DNA from: JAJRXC01 sp047639555
GTDB taxonomy: Bacteria; Actinomycetota; Acidimicrobiia; Acidimicrobiales; Aldehydirespiratoraceae
Length of the DNA: 64,000 nt
Direction: 5' to 3'
Assembly: GCA_047639555.1 (NCBI GenBank)
Contig: JBLIOE010000013.1
Coordinates: 14,326 to 78,325, forward strand
Shown: positions 44,910 to 53,290 of the stretch, piece after piece
Layout of the letters: every line of letters begins with the position of its first letter
How positions within the stretch are numbered: position 1 is the first letter of the stretch
Program-made: the position numbers and the translations under genes
The notes under the pieces: model-generated
Told to the model about the DNA's origin: nothing
What the model saw: only the letters and a program-made list of their open reading frames with translations
The model's database searches: none

Positions 44910-45611
44910 ATGTACAAGCACATCGGGCGACGATCACGACTGATCAGCGTGGCAATACTTATGACACTTATCGCGTCGGCGTGCGAGGTCACCGATTGGG
45001 GCGCGGGCGGCGCCGAACGAGAGTTCTTCTGTGACCCCACCGACGTTGCCGTCAACGACGGACATGGCACCGGGCACGGCGGGCACGAATTTCCCTATAC
45101 CGAAGAAAAGGGTCCGCTCTCCGATATCGAGTGCCTCGAACTGGACTTCTATCTCACTCGGGCCGTCGACTTTGTCAGCGACTTCCCAACTGCGGCTGAC
45201 GCCGAGGACAACGGTTGGTACCAGATAGCTCCTTGGATCCCCGGACAGGGAACCCATCACTTCGAGATCGCACATGGCATTCCGAGCACGTTCGATCCGA
45301 CCCGACCGACGATGCTGATGTACGACAGCAACAGTCGTAGCGGCCAACTGACCGGGATGGTTTGGGTTGTCGCGTCGGGACACATGCCTCCTCAGGGATT
45401 CGCCGGAGACAACGATCACTGGCACAACCACCAGGCCCTCTGCTACCGAAACGGCACCATCATCGGTGACGGCATCACCGACACTGAATGCGCAGCACAG
45501 GGCGGATACAACATCGATGCATCCGGGATATGGCTCCTACATGTGTGGCTGCCGGAGTACGAAGGCTGGACCGCAACCGACATCTTCAACAAGGAACACC
45601 CCACGATCTAG
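44910..45611 (+). CDS. His-rich secreted lipoprotein, possible metal binder
   Basis: A 233-residue lipoprotein. The signal peptide ends in the lipobox IASAC with Cys25. The mature part has a His-rich segment (GHGTGHGGHEF), several Cys, and a late WHNHQALC...GIWLLHVWLPEY pattern shared by a group of actinobacterial secreted proteins of unknown function. It follows CopCD and DUF998 on the same strand after 31 bases. Binding copper or another metal outside the membrane is a reasonable inference. It is followed by a strong terminator. Confidence 0.75.
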   Translation: MYKHIGRRSRLISVAILMTLIASACEVTDWGAGGAEREFFCDPTDVAVNDGHGTGHGGHEFPYTEEKGPLSDIECLELDFYLTRAVDFVSDFPTAADAEDNGWYQIAPWIPGQGTHHFEIAHGIPSTFDPTRPTMLMYDSNSRSGQLTGMVWVVASGHMPPQGFAGDNDHWHNHQALCYRNGTIIGDGITDTECAAQGGYNIDASGIWLLHVWLPEYEGWTATDIFNKEHPTI

Positions 45612-45642
45612 CGAGACTTCTGCCATTACGGCGAAGAACAAC

Positions 45643-45675
45643 GAAGGCCCGGAGACTCACTGTTTCCGGGCCTTC
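45643..45675. terminator. Bidirectional hairpin terminator
   Basis: The arms GAAGGCCCGGA (45643-45653) and TCCGGGCCTTC (45665-45675) form a perfect 11-bp stem with an 11-base loop. It lies between the convergent stops of the lipoprotein (45611) and the amidohydrolase (45687), so it can serve both. Confidence 0.85.
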
Positions 45676-45686
45676 TCGTTCGCCGC

Positions 45687-47105
45687 TTAGCTCGGTGTGC
45701 CCGACCGTCGAAACTCGGCCAGCGCTGATCGCACCCACTCGACCTCGTCGTTGTTTCGACGGGCACGAGCCTGGTCGACATCGATGTTGTAGACCCGGGC
45801 GGCGTTGAGGCCGAGCACCTTCTCCTTCACTTCCGCAGTCAGGGCCGGGTACCCCCAGCGTTCTTGGAAAGACTCCGGGATATGGAAGGCACGGAACGCG
45901 TCGATCAAGGGCTGAGGCGACTCGTACCAAATCGAGTCGCTCCCCCAAAGCACGTTGTCCTCCCCGACCGCCAACAAGAGTTTGCCGAGCACGTGCGCAG
46001 CCTCCGCGGGACGCCGGATCAGCGCGAACCAGGTACTTCCGAGTTCGGCATAGACGTTGCTTCCCGGCACGACGCCGGCGATCAGGAGACTCCGCACAAG
46101 CCGGTCGGTGCCGTGCCATGGCCCGTCGACCGGATAAGGACCCTCGTCGGGCCCTTCGGTCTCATAGCCCGAGTGATAGACGAGAAACCTCAGCGCCGGG
46201 AATGCCTTCGCGGCCGGACCGATGTCTGACGGAGAACCGGTTGGTGCGAGCGAAGACAGTCCCTTGTGGGCACAGACAATCGGCACGCCGAGGTCTTCGC
46301 AGCGCTGAAGAAACGGAAGACCAGTCTCGTCGTCGTCGAGCCGCCAGCCGCGGCGTCCCTCCGATGACTCGCCGTAGAGCGTGTAGACCTTCCACCCGAT
46401 CGGCGAGAATCGATCTATGAGGTCGGGCATCCGATCCAGTTCACCAGCCACATTCGGATGCACGATCGAGTGGTGAAGCAACCGACCGTCACCACCGAGC
46501 CGGTCGAGCAGTTCGCGGGTTGCCGCGATCTCGGGGTTCGTCAGGATGTTGTGATCGCCCTCGCCGGGAGCGGCCGTCAGCAGGGCAACATCGGTCTCGC
46601 TCTCCACGAAGACGAAGCGCAGGTATTCCGCGAACGACAGCCCGGCCGCGCCGTTGAGATCCCCGAAACGCTCCGGAGCCACACTTCGAATGAAGGCGAG
46701 CACCGCCTGAGCGCTCGGCTGCGTGTGCCTTTCCTGCGCCACATAATGCGTCTGCACATCAACAATCAGCTGGTCGCCGCCGAGATCCGCGTCGGCCGCG
46801 TCGGCATCGGACTCGGCCGCCTCGCTGACAACGTAGAACTCTTCGCCGTGCTCCTCGTTCAACGCTCGAAGCAGCGCGGCCGACCCCCGTCGATCGGCCA
46901 GCAGGTCCGCGGCATACATCCCGAGGCGCCGAGCGTTGCCATGCGTGATGTCGAAGGCTCGCGCGGCGACACGACGGTCGATCCGCCGCGGCCTCAGAGG
47001 AGCGAATTCATCCGAACTTCGACTTTGCAGCGGCAGCGGAATGGCATACCTCGGCGCGAGCGCACGGCGGATCTCGTATCCCCCGACGCGATGTGCAGTG
47101 TCCAC
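45687..47105 (-). CDS. Amidohydrolase_2-family metal-dependent hydrolase
   Basis: A 472-residue TIM-barrel protein of the PF04909 group. LIVDVQTHYV near residue 113 is the first metal strand. PIVCAHKGLSS near 276, FLVYHSGYE near 310 and VLWGSDSIWYESPQPLIDAFRAF near 390 are the later metal and catalytic strands. It ends with LGLNAARVYNIDV, the usual closing segment. Related enzymes are decarboxylases or hydrolases of aromatic acids. A GTG at 47105 is the furthest start. It is divergent from the solute-binding lipoprotein. Confidence 0.85.
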   Translation of the reverse strand: MDTAHRVGGYEIRRALAPRYAIPLPLQSRSSDEFAPLRPRRIDRRVAARAFDITHGNARRLGMYAADLLADRRGSAALLRALNEEHGEEFYVVSEAAESDADAADADLGGDQLIVDVQTHYVAQERHTQPSAQAVLAFIRSVAPERFGDLNGAAGLSFAEYLRFVFVESETDVALLTAAPGEGDHNILTNPEIAATRELLDRLGGDGRLLHHSIVHPNVAGELDRMPDLIDRFSPIGWKVYTLYGESSEGRRGWRLDDDETGLPFLQRCEDLGVPIVCAHKGLSSLAPTGSPSDIGPAAKAFPALRFLVYHSGYETEGPDEGPYPVDGPWHGTDRLVRSLLIAGVVPGSNVYAELGSTWFALIRRPAEAAHVLGKLLLAVGEDNVLWGSDSIWYESPQPLIDAFRAFHIPESFQERWGYPALTAEVKEKVLGLNAARVYNIDVDQARARRNNDEVEWVRSALAEFRRSGTPS

Positions 47106-47234
47106 TGCCGTCAGACCTTAATCACAAGAGTCGGCCGCCTACCTACCGCCGACGGCTCGGACTCGATCGTCGCCGAATACCAGCGGCCCCCGAACTGCGA
47201 ACCGCATCAGGACCATTGCCGAGAGGGTCACGTC

Positions 47235-48671
47235 GTGAATCGCTCCGACTCACGTCGACCGTTCGACTGGCGGCTGTTGAAGCGCGACACTTCATGGGTG
47301 CTTTGTCACCGAGCATTCTGGTCCAGCGCAATCGCTGTCCTCGTACTGATCAGCGCGAGCTGCGGCGCCGATTCAACCGCGGAGACTCTCGTCGTCGACG
47401 TACCGACCCTGAGCTCGACGACATCCACGGCGATCGAGACGCCAACCACATTGCCCGCTCTCACCGCTTCGTTTCGTGGAGTCACAGCCGACACCATCGA
47501 AGTCGGGATCGCCGCCGTCGATTTCGACGAGCTGTTCTCTCTCGGGTTCATTAACTTCAACCATGGCGACGAGGTCGCTATCTGGGAAGCCCTGATCGCA
47601 CAAGTCAACGGCGCCGGAGGTATCCACGGGCGCACCCTGGTGGCGACCCACGAGTCCTTCCTTCCCGTCGGCAGCGCCGACGCCGAGGCGGCATGCCTGC
47701 GGCTTACCGAAGACAACTCGGTGTTCGCGGTCCTCGGACTTTGGATCGGCGACTCTGTGCTCTGTCTCACGGAGACGCACGAGACAATCCACGTCGGACA
47801 CCTGATGCGCCAGGAATGGATCGACCGATCAATCGCGACGCTTGCGTCACCTGACATCTCCGAAGAACGCGAACTCCAGGCCTTCCTTGAGGTCTTGCTG
47901 GCCACCGGGCGACTCGACGCACGCACGATTGGAGTACTGACCCACACCAATGCCGAGTCATCTGTCGACCGCGTCGTTCGCCCCTTCGTAGAGGCGAAGG
48001 GGCTCTCCCTCGGCACCGTCGGCGTCCTCGCGGACACCACGGGCGATCAGGAAGAAATCCAACGACAGGTAGACGTCTTCATTGAGAGATGGCGGACCGA
48101 CGGCGCCGACTTCGTTCTCGTTGTTGGTAACAACGGCGTTGGATCCATCGGGAGAATTCGAGCCGCGATGGGCCCGGTCGACATCGCAGTGCCCGATGCT
48201 GAGACATTCCAACAGATCTTCGGCAATACACCAGAGGGTGAACGAGACGGCTTCGACGGAGTCCTCACCATCGCCGGCCTTTCTCCGACCAACGGCGAAC
48301 AGTTCGACGAACCCTTGCTCCACGAGTGTGTCGAGACTGTCGAAGCGGCGATACCGGGACTGACGGTCGTGCCCACGGGTGATCTCGAGGGCCCCGACGA
48401 CTGGTTCGCGGGGATCCGCGATGCCTGCGCCGCGCTCGCCGTGTTCGTCGCGGCAGCAACGGCAGCCGGCCCGGAACTCACCAACGACTCGTTTCGCGTT
48501 GGCCTCGAATCGCTTGGATCGATCGCACTCCCAGGTCAGGCGTTCGCCTCCTTCGGCCCGGGCAAGTACGACGGCGAGGACGGATTCCGGCTCGTCTCGT
48601 TCGACCCCAGCGACGGTGAGGAAGGAAGCTTCACTCCTCTCACCGAGATCGTGGACACCGCAACAGGCTGA
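47235..48671 (+). CDS. Periplasmic-binding-type lipoprotein (branched-chain amino acid receptor-like)
   Basis: A 478-residue exported protein. The GTG at 47235 follows GAGAGG. The hydrophobic segment AIAVLVLISASC ends in a lipobox-like Cys43, then a Ser/Thr linker. The domain VTADTIEVGIAAVDFDELF, with IHGRTLVATHESFLPVGSADAEAACLRLTEDN, matches the type 1 periplasmic-binding fold of ABC amino acid receptors. No permease or ATPase genes are adjacent, so it may be an orphan receptor. The signal peptide has an unusually long N-region. Confidence 0.82.
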   Translation: MNRSDSRRPFDWRLLKRDTSWVLCHRAFWSSAIAVLVLISASCGADSTAETLVVDVPTLSSTTSTAIETPTTLPALTASFRGVTADTIEVGIAAVDFDELFSLGFINFNHGDEVAIWEALIAQVNGAGGIHGRTLVATHESFLPVGSADAEAACLRLTEDNSVFAVLGLWIGDSVLCLTETHETIHVGHLMRQEWIDRSIATLASPDISEERELQAFLEVLLATGRLDARTIGVLTHTNAESSVDRVVRPFVEAKGLSLGTVGVLADTTGDQEEIQRQVDVFIERWRTDGADFVLVVGNNGVGSIGRIRAAMGPVDIAVPDAETFQQIFGNTPEGERDGFDGVLTIAGLSPTNGEQFDEPLLHECVETVEAAIPGLTVVPTGDLEGPDDWFAGIRDACAALAVFVAAATAAGPELTNDSFRVGLESLGSIALPGQAFASFGPGKYDGEDGFRLVSFDPSDGEEGSFTPLTEIVDTATG

Positions 48672-48798
48672 GAGGCGGGCATCCACCCACCCAAAGCTGA
48701 TTCGCCGCTTTGATGTTCACCGGGTTGTCGGTGATGATCGGGGGTCAGCCAGCGTTCACGAAGATGTCTACGGTGCTGGCGCGGCATGAGGAGCATCT

Positions 48799-50046
48799 AT
48801 GGACTTCGATATCCCTACCGAGGTCACCGAATATCTCGCCGCACTCGATGACTTCATCAACGCGGAAATTGCGCCATTGCAGGCGACCGACGACAACGAA
48901 CGTTTCTTCGATCATCGTCGCGAACACGCGCGTACCGACTGGGACAACAACGGCTGGCCCCGTCCGGAGTGGGAGGCGCTGCTTGGTGAGATGCGTCGGC
49001 GAGCCGATGCAGCCGGCCACTACCGCTTTGCTCTCCCGGAGGAGGTCGGTGGCGGCGGCGGCACGAATCTCCAGATGGCCATCATCCGTGAGCACCTCGC
49101 GGCGATGGGTCTCGGTCTCCACAACGACCTCCAGAATGAGTCGTCGATCGTCGGCAACCATCCGTTCATCAAGATGATGTTGGCCAAGGGCTCCGATTCG
49201 CAGAAGGCCGAATTCATCGAGGCCAGCCTCACCGGCCAACGGCGGGTCGCGTTCGGGCTTACCGAACCCGAACACGGCAGCGACGCAACCCACCTCGATA
49301 CAGCCGCGAAGCGCGATGGCAACGAGTGGGTCATCAACGGGGTCAAACGCTTCAACACCGGCATGCACCACGCCACCCACGACATGGTGTTCGCTCGGAC
49401 CAGCGGAGAGGACGGAGACGCCGACGGAATCACGTGCTTCCTCGTTCCCACCAACATTCCGGGCGTCGAACTCGGAACGTTCTGGTGGACTTTCAACATG
49501 CCCACCGATCATCCCGACGTCCACTTCAACGACGTTCGGGTCGGTGACGATGCCATATTCGGAGAAGTTGGGCGAGGCCTGGAACTGGCCAACATGTTCA
49601 CCCACGAGAACAGAATCCGTCAGGCCGCATCCAGTCTCGGCGCAGCTCAACACTGCATCGACGTTGCCGTCGAATACGCCAAGGAACGCAGGCCGTTCGG
49701 CAAACCGTTGTGGCTCAATCAGGCAATCCAGTTTCCGCTGGCTGAGCTACAAACCGAGGCGGCCATGCTGCGGGCATTGATCCACAAAACCGCATGGCAG
49801 ATGGATCGCCGCGGCCACATGGAGGTCAGCGATCAGGTCAGCATGTGCAACTACCGGGCCAATCGGCTCGTCTGCAACGCCGCCGATCAAGCCATGCAAA
49901 CCTGCGGTGGCATGGGCTACACCCGCCATATGCCGTTCGAGCACATCTATCGCCACCACCGTCGCTACCGGATCACCGAAGGGGCCGAAGAGATTCAAAT
50001 CCGCCGCGTCGCCGGCATCATGTTCGGCAAGCAAGCGAAGAGGTAG
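48799..50046 (+). CDS. Acyl-CoA dehydrogenase
   Basis: A 415-residue flavoenzyme. GLTEPEHGSDATHLDTAAKRDGNEWVINGVKRFNTG is the FAD/acyl middle domain, EYAKERRPFGKPLWLNQAIQFPLAE precedes the C-terminal helices, and CGGMGYTRHMPFEHIYRHHRRYRITEGAEEIQIRRVAG contains the catalytic-base region and FAD contacts. GGAG is upstream of the ATG at 48799. The second acyl-CoA dehydrogenase-type gene follows 27 bases later and probably works with it. Confidence 0.92.
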   Translation: MDFDIPTEVTEYLAALDDFINAEIAPLQATDDNERFFDHRREHARTDWDNNGWPRPEWEALLGEMRRRADAAGHYRFALPEEVGGGGGTNLQMAIIREHLAAMGLGLHNDLQNESSIVGNHPFIKMMLAKGSDSQKAEFIEASLTGQRRVAFGLTEPEHGSDATHLDTAAKRDGNEWVINGVKRFNTGMHHATHDMVFARTSGEDGDADGITCFLVPTNIPGVELGTFWWTFNMPTDHPDVHFNDVRVGDDAIFGEVGRGLELANMFTHENRIRQAASSLGAAQHCIDVAVEYAKERRPFGKPLWLNQAIQFPLAELQTEAAMLRALIHKTAWQMDRRGHMEVSDQVSMCNYRANRLVCNAADQAMQTCGGMGYTRHMPFEHIYRHHRRYRITEGAEEIQIRRVAGIMFGKQAKR

Positions 50047-50073
50047 TTGCGTAATGGACGACGAGGCGTCGCA

Positions 50074-51221
50074 GTGACCCCGGAAGACTTCATCCAAGCG
50101 GCCCGCGATCTCGCGCCTTTGCTGCGAGAAAAGGCCCGCGAGGCTGGGATCGCCCGCCGTCCGCTCGATGAGGTGATCGAGGCCGCCCGCGAGAGCGGAC
50201 TCTTCTCCATGATGGTGCCGCAGCGCTACGGCGGCCACGAGATCGACGTCGACACCTTCTTCGAAGTGGTGCTCATCCTGTCTGAAGCGGACCCAGCGAT
50301 GGGGTGGCTCATCGGCTTCTACATCGAGCACGCGTTTTGGCTTGCCGAGTATCCCGAAGCGGTGCAAGACCAGGCGTACGGCGACGCCGATCACGTGCTC
50401 GCTCCCGCCGCGCTCAACCTTGCCGCCGGCACCGCCACCGCGGTCGACGGCGGCTACCAGGTCAAGGGACGCTGGCCGTGGGGCACCGGAATCGTGCACG
50501 CCACCTGGGTCATCGCGGGCTGCCTCGCGCACGAGGCTGATGGCACCGTCACTCCAATGATGTTCCTGCTCCCCCGATCCGAGGTCGAGACCGTCGACAC
50601 GTGGCACATCTCGGGCATGTGCGGCACCGGATCGTGGGACTACCTCATCGACGACGTCTTCGTGCCCCCCGAGCGAGCTGTTCCCTTTCTTGGTCTCCTC
50701 GACGGGAGTTGGGGCGTCGCCGATCGCTACGAAGCGCCGCTCTACTCCACACCGTTGGTGCCAATTCTGCTGTTCGCGGCGGGAGTCCCGTGCCTTGGCG
50801 CTGCCCGCGGCGCACTGGCGGCCTACAGCGAGCAGGTCAAGGGAAAGATCGAGGCAACCGGCACCGTCAAAGGCGAAGGCAATTTCGGGCTGATCGCCGA
50901 AGCTGCTCTCGCGATCGATGCCGCGGAACTCGTGATGCGTGACGTGCTCCGCGACGTCGTCGCTCAACGCAACAACGCCACCGTCGAGCGCGCAGCGCCT
51001 GGGCGAGCCGGATCTCCAACGCCGTCTTCAAGTGCCGCGACGCAACCAACACGATCGCATCGCTCGGGGGAGCCAGCGGCGCCCTGCTCGACAACCCGAT
51101 TCAACGCTTCGCCCGCGATATCAACACCGCCTCGAATCACGTCGTGTTCGAACGCGAGGCGCGCTACGGCGACTATGCCCGTCAACTCATCGGCCAACCA
51201 ATCACCAACTTCTTGGTGTGA
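50074..51221 (+). pseudogene. Acyl-CoA dehydrogenase (PF08028-type) split by a one-base frameshift
   Basis: The first frame (GTG at 50074, with GAGG upstream) gives a normal N-terminus and middle domain up to VVAQRNNATVE. At about 50988 the frame turns into nonsense, while another frame continues with WASRISNAVFKCRDATNTI, then LGGASGALLDNPIQRFARDI and ends YARQLIGQPITNFLV at TGA 51219-51221. Adding one G after the GAG at 50986-50988 would restore a 382-residue protein of the monooxygenase-like acyl-CoA dehydrogenase group. A real pseudogene or a sequencing error are both possible. Confidence 0.75.
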
Positions 51222-51261
51222 CCCAATGACGTTGGTGGGGGCCGAAGCGGAGCACCGCCGG

Positions 51262-51414
51262 TCAGCTACTCATCAGTTCGCCGAACGCAGAACAGTTCGG
51301 GTTCTCGCACATCGACGGTTCGCCGGGGGCCTCAGGCGGCAGGGCGCTCACGCCGCAGGCGCCACAGATCGGCGACACGTCGTCATCGTCGAGTTCGTCC
51401 CAAAGGTCACTCAT
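51262..51414 (-). CDS. 50-residue zinc-ribbon-like small protein
   Basis: The ATG at 51414 opens a 50-residue frame: an acidic N-terminus (MSDLWDELDDDD), then CGAC, a Pro-rich turn, and CENPNC about 15 residues on. The two Cys pairs form a plausible structural zinc site. Codon third positions are almost all G or C. It is convergent with the frameshifted dehydrogenase. I recognise no named family; the Cys-pair layout suggests a small regulatory or adaptor protein. Confidence 0.6.
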   Translation of the reverse strand: MSDLWDELDDDDVSPICGACGVSALPPEAPGEPSMCENPNCSAFGELMSS

Positions 51415-51625
51415 TGGCTTGTTCACTCGCTCCGGCGGCTACCTGGCGTGCCGTCCCGTCGTCAAATGGCAGCCTAGTGATTCGTCGGACTGGGAGCTCG
51501 TCCTGATCCACTCGGCGGCCGGGCTCATCAATGTCCGCCACGACGAATCCGACCATCAACCCGAGGCCATCGCGACCCGCACAAAACGTTCTCGATGATC
51601 AACGGGATGTGGAAGTGCGTCGAAG
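51415..51625. other. Intergenic region with a weak 59-codon frame
   Basis: On the plus strand a TTG-started frame runs from 51419 to 51598 and contains SDSSDWELVLIHSAAGLINVRHD. It looks possibly coding but matches no family that I know and has no clear start. Nothing else of note is seen. Confidence 0.25.
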
Positions 51626-51862
51626 ATGCACGCAGTCGAAACCGTCGGACTCACGAAACACTACGGCGACACCAAGGCCCTGGACGGACTCGATCTCACG
51701 ATGCCGGAGGGCTCCGTACTCGGCGTCTTGGGGCCGAACGGTGCGGGAAAGACCACCGCGGTCAAGATCCTGACCACGCTGACCAAACCCACGAGCGGCA
51801 CGCACCGCCCTCTAAGGGACGAGCGGGAGCGAGCAACGCGCTGGCGCATCGACGCTTCTTGA
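51626..51862 (+). pseudogene. Truncated ABC transporter ATPase (DrrA-like), N-terminal fragment
   Basis: The first ~58 codons encode a clear ABC ATPase start: ETVGLTKHYGDTKALDGLDL and the Walker A motif GPNGAGKTT, followed by AVKILTTLTKPTSGT. After that (about 51803) the sequence loses similarity and stops at 51862. The Q-loop, signature motif and Walker B are missing, so it cannot be functional. It resembles drug-export ATPases of the DrrA type. The break is likely linked to rearrangement near the IS3 remnant. Confidence 0.75.
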
Positions 51863-52270
51863 CTTCTCGCGTCAGCCCGACCGAGGTGGAACCCGTGATC
51901 GAATCTTCGAAGGACTCGATATCGCGACCGCTTTTCTGCCAACCGGGCACACGCCCACTCGGATGGTCAACACCAATCTCAATGCACAGGGGCAACGTCT
52001 CTTGGCAACGACCTCTACTTCAGTGTTTCGTCGGGCCGCGGCGCGGCACCAGCCAGGTCTCGTTCCACCTCGCGGGCCAAGATTCGCCCGTGCGCGTCAC
52101 TACCGAGATCATCCATCACCTGAACCGGGAGCGACGTCGGAACCGTGATCCCGACGACGCACACCAGAAGCGCTGGGTCCGCACGAATATGGGGCACAAG
52201 GCCACTCTCTTCGGTCTCCGGAGTCGACAAGTTCTCAAGGGGTCTGCTGCACGTTTAGGTGACAGGTTGG
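51863..52270. other. Unassigned stretch between the ABC fragment and the IS3 remnant
   Basis: Frames are open on both strands but none gives a recognisable protein, start site or conserved motif. It probably holds scrambled remnants. The left end of the IS element must lie near 52240-52270, but I could not find a matching inverted repeat at the other side. Confidence 0.4.
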
Positions 52271-53057
52271 TTAGGCCGCCATTTCGGCGGTTGGTATCAT
52301 GATGGTTTCGAATTCGATTGGGATCAATCGGCCGAGTCGGTCTTGGCGTCGGCGGCGGTGGTAAGTGCGTTCGATCCAGGTCACGATCGCGATACGGAGT
52401 TCTTCGCGTGTGGCCCATCGAGCCGACCATCTCGTGACGGGCGAACGCCCGGTGAACCTTCCGAGCGCGAAATTGCGATCCGCGGTCCGAATGCAGGATG
52501 CAGCCGGCCACGTCACCACGGCGTGCAACCGCGTTGTTGGCCGCCGCAACAACGAGGCGCGCTTTCATCCTGTCGTCGGTTGAATAGCCGATGATCCGGT
52601 TCGACCACAGGTCCTTGATGGCGCAAAGGTAGAGCTTTCCTTCGTCAGTTCGATGCTCCGTCAAGTCCGTGAGCCACAACTGATCCGGAGCGTCTGCGGT
52701 GAAGACCCGACGCACAAGATCATCATGAGCGGCCGTGGCCGGCGACGACTTCTTGCGCGACTTCTTCTTGGCGAAGCTGCACCACCAGCCATTCTCTGAG
52801 CAGATCTTCCACACGGTTCGATCACACACCGAGTGGCCCGCGAGGCGGGCCTCATCGGCCAGGAACCGATGCCCGAACTCCGGGTCATCTCGATGCGCGT
52901 CGAAGATCGCGTTCGCGAGATACGCGTCGTCGAGCTCGTTGTCGGAGATCGGCGAGTCGAGCCAGCGGTAATACGGCTGGCGAGCAAGATCGAGTACCCG
53001 ACACGACACCGTGACAGGAATCCCGTCACCGGCGAGCTCTTTCACGAGCGGGTACAT
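52271..53057 (-). pseudogene. IS3-family transposase orfB, catalytic Glu region deleted
   Basis: From the ATG at 53057 the frame reads MYPLVKELAGDGIPVTVSCR, then LWLTDLTEHRTDEGKLYLCA (first catalytic Asp) and ILHSDRGSQFRARK (second Asp). At HEMVGSMG (about 52412-52420) it shifts directly to another frame reading WATREELRIAIVTWIERTYHRRRRQDRLG, ending at TAA 52271-52273. The segment with the third acidic residue (normally in NAAMESFF) is missing. The junction carries one copy of CGATGGGC, which would occur on both sides in the intact gene, so deletion between short direct repeats is likely. It cannot transpose by itself. Confidence 0.85.
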
Positions 53058-53235
53058 CTCCTTTTGGGAGGCTTGCCTGCCCCAAATATGCGGCTGCACG
53101 GCTCAGCCACTTCGACAACGTCATCGGGTGAACCCCGAAATCGTCAGCGATCTGCTCGAGCGTCACACCCGATTCACGCTGACAGGCAACCCGCACAACA
53201 TCATCACGAAACTCTCTTGGATAAGGCTTCGGCAT
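53026..53235 (-). pseudogene. IS3-family orfA with its middle part deleted
   Basis: The ATG at 53235 starts MPKPYPREFRDDVVRVACQR and a helix-turn-helix (VTLEQIADDFGVHPMTLSKW), then jumps to RAAAYLGQASLP, the normal C-terminal segment of this orfA group. About 50 residues in between (linker and leucine zipper) are missing in frame, with the junction near 53090-53100. The end overlaps orfB as expected for programmed frameshifting. Confidence 0.8.
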
Positions 53236-53290
53236 TGAGGACTCGGAATACGCCACCAAGAGCAGCCATCGCGATACGTAGGCCTCCGGC

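Larger units (their letters stand above)
52271..53235 (-). mobile_element. IS3-family insertion sequence remnant (orfA + orfB, both with internal deletions)
   Basis: The element carries orfA and orfB in the usual overlapping arrangement on the minus strand, but neither is intact. Both have lost a central segment relative to the family. The coordinates cover the coding core only, because terminal inverted repeats were not identified. It lies between a truncated ABC gene and the 3' end of the LacI-controlled operon, in a zone of broken genes. Confidence 0.8.
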
